From Fen-671 sp035502515 (GTDB lineage: Bacteria > Actinomycetota > Acidimicrobiia > Acidimicrobiales > Palsa-688), in assembly GCA_035502515.1 (NCBI GenBank), contig DATJUH010000453.1, positions 1 through 9,969 of the forward strand: a stretch of DNA of 9,969 bases, read 5' to 3'. Numbering within the stretch: the first letter of the stretch is position 1; each line of letters opens with the position of its first letter. A model generated the notes under the pieces. That model saw only the letters and a list, made by a program, of their open reading frames with translations. It had not been told where the DNA came from and did no database searches. This document shows positions 1 through 5,739 of the stretch, one piece after another. A program made the translations under genes and the position numbers.

Positions 1-6
1 AAGTCA

Positions 7-26
7 CGCCGGGCCGGCGCCCGGCG
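7..26 (-). terminator. GC-rich hairpin directly after uppS
   Basis: A perfect 8-bp inverted repeat (CGCCGGGC at 7-14, GCCCGGCG at 19-26) with a 4-nt loop begins on the base after the uppS stop codon. The minus strand then reads TGACTT before the window ends, so only a weak T-run is visible. Such hairpins without a long U-tract are common at actinobacterial gene ends. Its position suggests it terminates the minus-strand series, but structure and placement are the only evidence. Confidence 0.5.
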
Positions 27-776
27 CTACGACGGCAGCCCGTCCTGGTCCCGCAGCTCCCCTGTCCGCCCGAAGCGACGCTCCCGTTGCTGGTACTCCC
101 GGACGGCCTCGCGCAGGTGCTCCCGGCGAAAGTCGGGCCACAGCACGTCCATGAAAACGAGCTCGCTGTAGGCGATCTCCCAGAGCAGAAAGTTCGAGAT
201 CCGGTACTCGCCCGAAGTGCGGATAAACAGGTCGGGGTCGGGCATGTCCGCCAGGTACAAGTGGCGGCGCAGGGACCGCTCGTTCACGTCAGACGGCTTG
301 ACTCCTTCGGCCACCAGGCTGCGGACGGCGTCGACTATCTCTGCCCGCCCGCCGTAGTTGAACGCCACCGTAAGAGTGGTCCCGGTATTGCGCTTCGTCA
401 GTTCCATCGTTTCGTCCATCCGCCGCAAGACCCACTTCGGCACCCGCCAGTCTCGCCGGCCGGCGAAGCGGATCCGGACGCCCAGGGCGTGTAGCTCGTC
501 CCGGCGGCGCGTCAGGAGGTCGTCGGCAATGACGCCGAGGAGGAAACGCACCTCCGTATGCGGCCGGTGCCAGTTCTCCGTCGAAAAGGCGTACACGGTG
601 AACCACTCGAGCCCGAGCTCGACGGCACCCTTCGCCGCATCGAGCAGGGCCTCCTCGCCGGCGCGGTGGCCCTCCGTGCGCGGCAGGCCTTGCCTGGTGG
701 CCCAGCGCCCGTTCCCGTCCATAACGCATGCGACATGGCGCGGCATTCGTTTGGGGTCGAGCCCGCCCATGTCCAT
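27..776 (-). CDS. uppS: Isoprenyl transferase (cis-prenyltransferase, undecaprenyl diphosphate synthase family)
   Basis: This soluble, membrane-associated enzyme adds cis isoprene units from isopentenyl diphosphate to an allylic primer, giving the polyprenyl diphosphate that carries cell wall precursors. The 249-residue frame has every family signature: HVACVMDGNGRW (14-25, catalytic Asp20), GHRAG (36-40), AFSTENW (63-69), FNYGGRAEI (139-147), and IRTSGEYRISNF (185-196) with diphosphate-binding Arg186 and Arg192, then Glu205 and LWPDF (212-216). Length is normal for the family. The frame stays open to base 1202, but that extension overlaps the upstream gene and has no family similarity. ATG at 776 or 770 places the first motif at the usual distance from the N-terminus. 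No Shine-Dalgarno sequence precedes it. TAGCTT lies 8 nt upstream, so a leaderless message is possible. Actinobacteria often have two paralogues of different chain length, and the sequence alone does not say which this is. Confidence 0.96.
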   Translation of the reverse strand: MDMGGLDPKRMPRHVACVMDGNGRWATRQGLPRTEGHRAGEEALLDAAKGAVELGLEWFTVYAFSTENWHRPHTEVRFLLGVIADDLLTRRRDELHALGVRIRFAGRRDWRVPKWVLRRMDETMELTKRNTGTTLTVAFNYGGRAEIVDAVRSLVAEGVKPSDVNERSLRRHLYLADMPDPDLFIRTSGEYRISNFLLWEIAYSELVFMDVLWPDFRREHLREAVREYQQRERRFGRTGELRDQDGLPS

Positions 777-784
777 GGGACGAA

Positions 785-790
785 AAGCTA
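785..790 (-). promoter_or_regulatory. Possible -10 element for uppS
   Basis: The minus strand reads TAGCTT, matching the TANNNT form of actinobacterial -10 elements, 8 nt before the ATG at 776. Transcription starting 6 to 8 nt downstream would give a leaderless uppS message, in keeping with the lack of a Shine-Dalgarno sequence. I see no -35 hexamer at 16-18 nt spacing, and such a loose 6-mer can occur by chance. Confidence 0.25.
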
Positions 791-841
791 CATGCCCGGC
801 GCCTACCGGGGCACGTCGCCACCTGCGGGTTTGGCTACCCG

Positions 842-870
842 AAGGGCCGTACGGACCGAACCGGGCCCTT
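842..870. other. Inverted repeat upstream of uppS
   Basis: AAGGGCC (842-848) pairs with GGCCCTT (864-870), and a further CGG/CCG pairing inside closes a 6-nt loop after a 3-nt bulge. It lies in the 134-nt stretch between the small frame ending at 911 and the uppS start. It could be a terminator for the upstream genes or a leader structure. Neither arm is followed by a clear T-run on the minus strand. No other feature is visible in this gap. Confidence 0.3.
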
Positions 871-910
871 TCCTTGTTACAGAGTGCCTGCGGGGCGCGG
901 GAAAAGGACG

Positions 911-997
911 CTACTTCGCGCCGAGCTGGACGTAGCCAGCGATAACCAAGGCCGTGACGCCCAAGACCGATAGGCGCTTGATGGCGCTGAGGCTCAG
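911..997 (-). CDS. Candidate 28-residue single-pass membrane microprotein
   Basis: This short minus-strand frame starts with CTG, whose last two bases lie in the TGA stop of the upstream HicB/DinB gene (CTGA, like the common ATGA coupling arrangement), and ends at TAG. The peptide has a Lys-Arg pair near its N-terminus (AIKRL) followed by a hydrophobic stretch (LSVLGVTALVIAGYVQLGA) ending in Lys, the layout of a small N-in membrane peptide. About 25 of 28 sense codons end in G or C, as expected for coding sequence here. GAGG lies 10 nt before the CTG. Against it: CTG is a rare start, no ATG or GTG occurs in the frame, TTG occurs only inside the hydrophobic part, and I recognise no family. A chance frame cannot be excluded. 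Confidence 0.35.
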   Translation of the reverse strand: MSLSAIKRLSVLGVTALVIAGYVQLGAK

Positions 998-1650
998 GTA
1001 GCGCGGTCCTCGATCTCCCAGGCGTGGTCAAGGACGTGCCAGATAAGTCGCCTCGACGCGTAACGAGGGGGCCAGCCCACGCGCCCTGTCGCCGATGCAC
1101 CACCGGAACGGCACCACTCGAGGAGGGCGGCGCGGTTGGCCCGCACGACCTCACGCTCACCTTCGTGAGGGACCGGCAAGGAGAGCCCGACTTTACGGCC
1201 AAACATCTGCTCTGCCCCCGCCACGTGGTGGGTTATGGCATCTCGGTCCCGGCCACCTCCACGCGGCCCTTTGCGCAGCGACTGAGGTGCCCGGCCGGCC
1301 ACCTCGTCGAGGAGCTCCCAGCTGGCGGCCAGCAAGGCAGCGGTGCGGGAAACTTCCGCCGCCGGCCAGGCGGCAGCATCGTCATCGAGGACCGCCGTGG
1401 GCGCACCGAAGTCCGCTCCACCCGAACGCGTCGCTACGTGCAACTCGACCGACCACGGCTGGCTCTCTTTCAGGGGGAAATCGACACCCGCTTTGGTGGC
1501 CACCACCGCGTAGCGCCGGACGTAGCCGGAAAGGGCCGCCAGGGCGGCCTCCTCGCTCTTGCCCGACCGGCACAATCCGGGCCAGTCGAGGCTGCACGCA
1601 AAGCTTCGGCTTTTACCGGTTTCGATGTACACACGGTTACGGTCACCCAT
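994..1650 (-). CDS. HicB-like / DinB-like two-part protein, function unknown
   Basis: This 218-residue soluble protein seems to join two modules. Residues about 6-50 (VYIETG, then SLDWPGLCRSG and an alanine-rich helix) resemble the partly degraded RNase H-like fold of HicB antitoxin-type proteins. Residues about 100-216 are helical and resemble the DinB/YfiT four-helix fold, with His141-His142 and the C-terminal WHVLDHAWEIEDR carrying His205 and His209 as possible metal ligands. Proteins of this layout occur widely in actinobacteria without an assigned function, as far as I recall. No HicA toxin gene is adjacent, so a toxin-antitoxin role is unlikely. The ATG at 1650 lies 41 nt after the CNNM/CorC stop, with only a weak GAAGG 14 nt upstream. 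Its stop overlaps the small CTG frame. Family assignment is from remembered motifs and needs a profile search. Confidence 0.8.
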   Translation of the reverse strand: MGDRNRVYIETGKSRSFACSLDWPGLCRSGKSEEAALAALSGYVRRYAVVATKAGVDFPLKESQPWSVELHVATRSGGADFGAPTAVLDDDAAAWPAAEVSRTAALLAASWELLDEVAGRAPQSLRKGPRGGGRDRDAITHHVAGAEQMFGRKVGLSLPVPHEGEREVVRANRAALLEWCRSGGASATGRVGWPPRYASRRLIWHVLDHAWEIEDRAT

Positions 1651-1691
1651 CGGGGGTGCTTGGCCTTCGCCGGACTTGCTGCCGGGCCGGC

Positions 1692-3026
1692 TTATCGCTG
1701 TCCTCCCGCCTCTTCTGTCGCTTCCGTGGAGGGCCCAACCGGTTCCTCCGGCGCAGCCGCGCCGATCAGCACACGGGCTATACGCCTGCCGTTGACTTTT
1801 TCGGCCACGATGCGGTGGCCGTCGAAGTCGGCCACTTCCCCTTCTTCCGGGACGTGGCCCAAAAGATGGTAGAGAAACCCGCCTACGGTGTCCCAGTCGC
1901 CCTCTGGCAGGTCGATACCCGTCAATTCGTTCACCTCGTCGATCGACAGGCTGGCGTCCACCTTCAGCCGGCCGTCGTCGAGCTTCTCGACCCGGGGCCG
2001 GGAAACGTCGTACTCGTCGGAAATTTCCCCGACCAGTTCTTCCAGGACGTCTTCTAGCGTGATAAGGCCGGCGGTACCGCCGTACTCGTCGACGACGATG
2101 GCCAGGTGCTGCTTGCCCGCCTGCATCTCGCGCATCACCTCGGCAATACGTTTGGTTTCCGGGACGAACTGGGCCTGACGCATAACGACGGTGACAGGTT
2201 GCCCGGCTTTTCCCTCCCGCTCGGCTTTCATTATGTCCTTTACGTAGACGACACCGACAATGTCGTCAATCCCGTTCCCGCAAACGGGGACTCGGCTGAC
2301 ACCGGCCCTCGACGCGGTATCCGCCGCTTCGCCGATGGTGGAGCCTGAATCGACGGTGATCATGTCCGGTCTCGGCACCATGACTTCCCGGGCCACGGTA
2401 TCCCCGAAATCGATTATCGAATGGATCAGCGTTCGTTCTTCACGTTCTATGACCCGCTCATCGGCGGCCGTATCGGCCATGGCCAGGAGCTCTTCCTCGG
2501 TGACGTACGGTCCCTCCTTCAGGCCTTTGCCCGGCAGGACCAGATTGGCAATCGCAATCAGCGCCTGGGTGACCCACCGCAACGGCGCAAATTGAACCAC
2601 GGCCAGCAGGAACGGAGCGACCAAAAGCGCCGCTCGCTCGGTGTGCTGCACGGCCCAGATTTTCGGTGCCAGTTCGGCAAAGATGAATATGACGACGATT
2701 TCGAAAGCGGTCGCTACGACGACCCCCAGTGGCCCGACGACTTCATTGGCCACCACGCCGATAATTGTGGCCGCCACCAGGGTGCACATCTGCAGCGAGA
2801 AAAGGATAATAGGGATATTGCGGTCGGCATGGTCCACCAGCCGCATCAAAGACGCCGCGCCCCGCCGTTTCTCTTCGACGAGGGACGTGGCCTTGACCTT
2901 CGAGGTCCGCGTAATGGCCGTCTCGGAAAGCGCAAAGACGGCCGAGAGCAAAATAAGCACAACCGCGCCGGCCAACAGCGCCGCATCTGTACCGGAGAAG
3001 CTACGGGTTGTGGCCACTATGGGCAT
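1692..3026 (-). CDS. CNNM/CorC-HlyC family membrane protein with tandem CBS domains
   Basis: This is a full-length (444 residues) member of the family once called hemolysin C/CorC and now linked to Mg2+ (and Co2+) export or homeostasis. The N-terminal CNNM (DUF21) membrane domain spans about residues 10-165, with hydrophobic segments near 16-38, 72-93, 97-118 and 134-163 and the hallmark FAELAPKIWAVQ at 116-127. Two CBS domains follow (about 218-275 and 280-335), ending in the signature VDEYGGTAGLITLEDVLEEL (312-331) before LVGEI. A CorC_HlyC domain occupies about 352-424, then a short Glu/Pro-rich tail. CBS pairs usually sense adenine nucleotides and Mg-ATP. The ATG follows the ybeY TAA with no gap, and GGGAG lies 7 nt upstream inside the last ybeY codons, so the two genes are probably co-translated. 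The adjacency to phoH and ybeY is common in bacteria. The transported ion cannot be fixed from sequence. Confidence 0.95.
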   Translation of the reverse strand: MPIVATTRSFSGTDAALLAGAVVLILLSAVFALSETAITRTSKVKATSLVEEKRRGAASLMRLVDHADRNIPIILFSLQMCTLVAATIIGVVANEVVGPLGVVVATAFEIVVIFIFAELAPKIWAVQHTERAALLVAPFLLAVVQFAPLRWVTQALIAIANLVLPGKGLKEGPYVTEEELLAMADTAADERVIEREERTLIHSIIDFGDTVAREVMVPRPDMITVDSGSTIGEAADTASRAGVSRVPVCGNGIDDIVGVVYVKDIMKAEREGKAGQPVTVVMRQAQFVPETKRIAEVMREMQAGKQHLAIVVDEYGGTAGLITLEDVLEELVGEISDEYDVSRPRVEKLDDGRLKVDASLSIDEVNELTGIDLPEGDWDTVGGFLYHLLGHVPEEGEVADFDGHRIVAEKVNGRRIARVLIGAAAPEEPVGPSTEATEEAGGQR

Positions 3027-3791
3027 TTACCCGCTCCCGGCGCCGTTGTTCCCGTCCGCCTGAGGCCCCCTCGGCGGATGTCCGGCATTTTCATTGTCCC
3101 TCACTGGCCCATCCTCGCCATACCGGGCCGCTGATGGCCCTGCCTCGGCTGAACCAGGCCCGGGTGGGGCGACCTCGCCTGTACCGCTCTCGGACGGCTC
3201 TATCGTGGACGGCCCAATCTCGGACCGGCCACCCTCGGCCGGGCTGGACGCACCATCCTTCGCCGCTTTTGCGCTCCAGGTCTCAGGCCGGATCTCGGCA
3301 TAGTGGCGCGACAGCAACTCGCGCTCCTTCGCCTCCATTTCCTCGGCTTCTTCGTCCTCCTGGTGGTCCATACCCATAAGGTGCAGAAGCCCGTGCACCA
3401 CCAGCAGGGCGACTTCGTCGTCGTAGTTGCCGGCGTGCTCGGGAGCGTTCCGGAAGGCGACGGCCGGGCAGATGACGATGTCCCCGAGCAGGACAGGCAT
3501 GTCTTCGGGCTCCGATGGCATCCCCGGGCCCGTCCCCCCCGAGTCGGGCGACCGGCCGCTCTCAATTGGTTCTTCGTCAATCGGGAAAGCCAAAACGTCA
3601 GTCGGCCCCTCTTTCCCCAGGAACCGGCTGTTCAGTTCGGAAATGGCGCTCTCGTCCACGAACAACACCGAAAGTTCGGCGTCGCCGGTGAGCCCTTCTT
3701 CCCCGAGTACGGCCTCAGCCAGGCGAGCCCAGCGTAGGGTGTCGACCGGGTGGTCGCCTTGCTCGTCGGCAGCGAAGACATCGACGGTCAC
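3027..3791 (-). CDS. ybeY: Endoribonuclease YbeY (rRNA maturation factor) with long C-terminal tail
   Basis: YbeY is a zinc-dependent endoribonuclease acting in 16S rRNA 3' maturation and ribosome quality control. The motif HGLLHLMGMDH (133-143) supplies the three zinc-ligand histidines 133, 137 and 143. The family features N54-SRFL, PTDVLAFP (63-70) and LLGDIVICP (101-109) are also present. The GTG at 3791 is preferred because the frame further upstream lies inside phoH. This start leaves a 10-nt gap to the phoH stop, though no good Shine-Dalgarno sequence is visible. Two oddities stand out. A Pro/Gly/Ser-rich insertion of about 27 residues (73-99) sits between the LAFP and LLGD motifs. A tail of about 85 residues after Trp172, rich in Pro, Gly, Ser, Glu and Ala, takes the protein to 254 residues against the usual 150-180. 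The catalytic core looks intact. Confidence 0.94.
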   Translation of the reverse strand: MTVDVFAADEQGDHPVDTLRWARLAEAVLGEEGLTGDAELSVLFVDESAISELNSRFLGKEGPTDVLAFPIDEEPIESGRSPDSGGTGPGMPSEPEDMPVLLGDIVICPAVAFRNAPEHAGNYDDEVALLVVHGLLHLMGMDHQEDEEAEEMEAKERELLSRHYAEIRPETWSAKAAKDGASSPAEGGRSEIGPSTIEPSESGTGEVAPPGPGSAEAGPSAARYGEDGPVRDNENAGHPPRGPQADGNNGAGSG

Positions 3792-3801
3792 GGGAGCGGG
3801 G

Positions 3802-4785
3802 TTACCTGTACTCGGGCTCGTGCCGCAGTACTGCTTTGGTGGCGACGTTGTTCGCAGATTCGTACGCGTCGTAAGCCGAGACGATGTCGGCCACAATCCG
3901 GTGGCGCACTACGTCCCGGCTTGTCAACCGTACGAAGGCGATGCCGTCGATGCCGTTCAGGACCCGGTCGAGGTCGGCCAAGCCCGAGCGCCCGCCAGGC
4001 AGGTCCACCTGGGTAATGTCACCGTTGACGACCACTTTCGAGCCAAAACCTATCCTTGTCAAGAACATTTTCAATTGTTCAGGCGTCGCATTTTGCGCTT
4101 CGTCCAGAATTATGAAGCTCCGGTTGAGCGTGCGGCCGCGCATATAGGCAAGCGGGGCCACTTCGATGGTCCCATTGTCCAGCAGACGCCGTGCCCCCTC
4201 GGTGCCCAACATGTCATAGAGAGCGTCGTAAAGCGGCCGCAAGTAGGGGTCGATCTTGGCCATCAGGTCACCGGGGAGGAACCCGAGGCGCTCGCCTGCC
4301 TCCACCGCCGGCCTGGTCATTATTATCCGTTCAACTGACTTGGCCTGCAGCGCCTGGACGGCGAGGGCCACGGCGAGATAGCTCTTCCCGGTGCCCGCCG
4401 GGCCGATGCCGAAGGTGACGATGTTGGCCGCTATGGCGTCGACATACCGCTTTTGACCACTCGATTTGGGCCGCACCGCTCTGCCCCTGGCCGAACGGAG
4501 TATTTCCGCCGTGAGGACTTCTGACGGTCGCTCGTCAGCTCGCAAAATATCTATCGTCCGGGATACAACGCCGGGGTCGACGAGTTGGCCTTGTTCGAGC
4601 AGTACCCTCAGTTCTTCCACGAGGCGCGCCACCACAGGCGCCTCTTCGCCTTCGATGTTGAACTCGTTGCCCCGGGCGATGATCCGCGTCCCGCCGAAGG
4701 CTTCCTGCAGGGAACGCAAGTTCTCGTTGAGTGGGCCAACCAGGCCCGCCATCAGGTGGTTTGGGACTGTAACTGTTACGGACAC
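3802..4785 (-). CDS. phoH: PhoH-like P-loop ATPase
   Basis: This 327-residue cytoplasmic ATPase belongs to the PhoH family, related to the helicase core and linked to RNA metabolism and phosphate-stress responses. Its biochemical role in this subgroup is not settled. Walker A is GPAGTGKS (128-135), Walker B is FIILDEAQN (224-232), and VVNGDITQVDLP (252-263) follows in the sensor position. An N-terminal segment of about 110 residues precedes the ATPase, as in other cellular members, and the length is normal. The GTG at 4785 is the only start candidate between the in-frame stop upstream and an ATG at 4752. GGTAG lies 7 nt before the GTG, a weak ribosome site. The gene sits just upstream of ybeY, a pairing kept across bacteria that suggests joint work on rRNA or stressed ribosomes. 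A 123-nt gap separates it from the HIT gene, so it may have its own promoter, but no clear -35/-10 pair is visible. Confidence 0.96.
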   Translation of the reverse strand: MSVTVTVPNHLMAGLVGPLNENLRSLQEAFGGTRIIARGNEFNIEGEEAPVVARLVEELRVLLEQGQLVDPGVVSRTIDILRADERPSEVLTAEILRSARGRAVRPKSSGQKRYVDAIAANIVTFGIGPAGTGKSYLAVALAVQALQAKSVERIIMTRPAVEAGERLGFLPGDLMAKIDPYLRPLYDALYDMLGTEGARRLLDNGTIEVAPLAYMRGRTLNRSFIILDEAQNATPEQLKMFLTRIGFGSKVVVNGDITQVDLPGGRSGLADLDRVLNGIDGIAFVRLTSRDVVRHRIVADIVSAYDAYESANNVATKAVLRHEPEYR

Positions 4786-4819
4786 GTGTGTTCTACCAGC
4801 GTAGCGTCAGAAACAGCCC

Positions 4820-4912
4820 CTAGCTCGCTTTGGCCGCGGGGACGTCTTCTTCGGCCCCTCGGAGCACCATAGGGCCGTTGGTTCGCAGACCAGGCCGTGC
4901 CGGTCGAGTCAC
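4820..4912 (-). CDS. Candidate 30-residue small protein overlapping the HIT gene end
   Basis: A GTG start shares bases with the TGA stop of the HIT gene (GTGA, a 4-base overlap), and the frame runs 30 codons to TAG. An internal ATG stands at codon 15 (MVLRGAEEDVPAAKAS to the end). The peptide is basic in its first half and acidic then Ala/Lys-rich at its end, with no membrane segment and no family I recognise. Roughly two thirds of its codons end in G or C, and the share is higher after the internal ATG. No Shine-Dalgarno sequence precedes the GTG. It fills most of an otherwise empty 123-nt gap before phoH. The stop/start overlap is what makes it worth listing. It could equally be an untranslated leader of phoH. 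Confidence 0.25.
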   Translation of the reverse strand: MTRPARPGLRTNGPMVLRGAEEDVPAAKAS

Positions 4913-5268
4913 CCGGGAGGCCAACCCAGCTTTCGCCCGCCAAGGAGATGAAGATGGAGATGGGGCACCTCGGCTCCGGAGTCTCGTCCTACGTTGAACG
5001 CCAGCCGGTAGCCACTGCCCAGAATGCCTTCCCTCTCGGCCACCGTCCGCGCTGCCACCAGCATCTCCGCCAGAAGTTCGCCGTGCTCCGGGCCCACTTC
5101 CGTTGCGTCGGTGACATGTACCCGGGGAACGACGAGCACGTGAACGGGGGCCACTGGCCGCAAGTCGTGGAAGGCGTACGTGTTCTCCCCCGAGTACGCC
5201 TCCCGTGAGGGGACGTCTCCGGCGATAACCCGGCAGAAGACACAGCCCGTAGCCTTACTGCCGGCCAC
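4909..5268 (-). CDS. HIT-family (Hint-like) nucleotide hydrolase
   Basis: HIT proteins are small dimeric nucleotide-binding hydrolases that cleave purine nucleoside phosphoramidates and related adenylates through a histidine nucleotidyl intermediate. The triad HLHLHLL lies at 103-109 (by family analogy His105 is the nucleophile), followed by GGRKLGWPPG at the C-terminus, the typical Hint ending. The N-terminus has CVFCRVIAGDVPS (9-21), whose Cys9 and Cys12 form the CxxC pair seen in bacterial members that bind structural zinc. At 119 residues it is of normal length. The start is GTG at 5268 with GGAGG 7 nt upstream, which is convincing. It lies 21 nt downstream of the HTH gene and is probably co-transcribed with it. 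A HIT gene just before phoH is a frequent actinobacterial arrangement. The physiological substrate is unknown. Confidence 0.93.
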   Translation of the reverse strand: MAGSKATGCVFCRVIAGDVPSREAYSGENTYAFHDLRPVAPVHVLVVPRVHVTDATEVGPEHGELLAEMLVAARTVAEREGILGSGYRLAFNVGRDSGAEVPHLHLHLLGGRKLGWPPG

Positions 5269-5275
5269 CCACCCA

Positions 5276-5280
5276 CCTCC
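5276..5280 (-). promoter_or_regulatory. Ribosome binding site of the HIT gene
   Basis: The minus strand reads GGAGG, then 7 nt, then GTG at 5268. It is among the strongest Shine-Dalgarno sites in the window and fixes the GTG start. Confidence 0.7.
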
Positions 5281-5289
5281 AGCCTGTCG

Positions 5290-5631
5290 TCACTGGTCGC
5301 CGTCGTGTTTTGCATCCTCGGGGCCGATAGCTCTAGCCCTCCCGGGAGCGGGCCTGGACGGGTCGCCCGCCGTCATTTCATCGTCGTGGTGCTGGCCCCG
5401 GCCCGGCTGCACACCCCGCGGGTCGGGGTACAGGTGCTCGAGGGTGCCGGGCGCGATCCTGGCCCGGGCAATGAACTCGTCGACGTCGTGAGCCTGCAGG
5501 CGTATGACGCGGCCCATCTTGTACGCGGGCAACTGGCCCTCGTCGATAAAGCGGTAGAGGGTGCGCAAGGTCACGCCGAGCCGCGCGCAGGCTTCCGGGG
5601 TACCGATCCACTCGATGGGGTCTGCCGTTAT
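5290..5631 (-). CDS. Excisionase/MerR-type helix-turn-helix DNA-binding protein, non-standard start
   Basis: The recognisable domain is a winged HTH of the excisionase/HTH_17 type: WIGTPEACARLGV, TLRTLYRFIDEGQLPAYKMG and RVIRLQAHDVDEFIARARI, followed by a conserved-looking GTLEHLYPDP. These usually act as small transcription regulators or DNA-bending proteins, and BldC-like members are common in actinobacteria. A His/Asp/Pro/Arg-rich tail of about 45 residues follows and looks disordered. The first usable GTG (5574) would delete the first helix of the HTH, so the true start must lie upstream. Before the in-frame TAG at 5641-5643 there is no ATG, GTG or TTG. The best candidate is ATA at 5631 (would read MTADPIEWIG), with TAGGA 7 nt before it; the overlapping TAGGAT could instead be a -10 element. 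The start is therefore uncertain, by rare initiation or by a base change. If ATA is used the protein has 113 residues. It precedes the HIT gene by 21 nt. Confidence 0.8.
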   Translation of the reverse strand: MTADPIEWIGTPEACARLGVTLRTLYRFIDEGQLPAYKMGRVIRLQAHDVDEFIARARIAPGTLEHLYPDPRGVQPGRGQHHDDEMTAGDPSRPAPGRARAIGPEDAKHDGDQ

Positions 5632-5695
5632 CGCGTCATCCTACCGGGCTCGCCGTGGCGGCTGTTTCTCAGTATTTCTTCGCTGGTTTCATACA

Positions 5696-5719
5696 CCGGC
5701 GAGGGTCCGGGGGCGCCGG
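5696..5719 (-). terminator. Possible weak terminator after the proline-rich membrane protein
   Basis: On the minus strand CCGGCG (5719-5714) pairs with CGCCGG (5701-5696) across a 12-nt loop, 20 nt past the stop at 5740. The sequence after it is TGTATGAAA, with no T-run. It may separate the membrane protein gene from the HTH gene. The rest of the 108-nt gap holds an AT-rich patch with a 7-codon frame and nothing else I can name. Confidence 0.3.
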
Positions 5720-5739
5720 AGGTGGCCAGCCGGGGTCGT

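Noticed and set aside
842..870. tRNA-like GGTTCG inside a hairpin
   Set aside because: There is no acceptor stem, anticodon arm or CCA-end layout; only a simple inverted repeat is present.
777..1202. 142-codon N-terminal extension of uppS
   Set aside because: Overlaps the HicB/DinB gene in another frame, lacks any family similarity, and UppS normally begins just before the DGNGRW motif.
994..1650. Toxin-antitoxin system suggested by the HicB-like domain
   Set aside because: No HicA-type toxin frame lies next to it, and the C-terminal part looks DinB-like rather than a DNA-binding antitoxin tail.
1024..1872. 282-codon plus-strand open frame (and a 320-codon frame at 1095-2057)
   Set aside because: Antisense to the HicB/DinB and CNNM/CorC genes, with Arg/Pro-rich sequence and no motif; a by-product of high GC.
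3792..3896. 35-codon N-terminal extension of ybeY
   Set aside because: Lies inside phoH in another frame and is compositionally unlike a protein start; GTG 3791 fits the gene boundary.
3427..4338. 303-codon plus-strand open frame
   Set aside because: Antisense to ybeY and phoH, both of which have clear catalytic motifs; no recognisable domain.
5290..5631. Excisionase signalling an integrated element
   Set aside because: No integrase, attachment repeats or phage genes are nearby. This HTH type is common in ordinary actinobacterial regulators.
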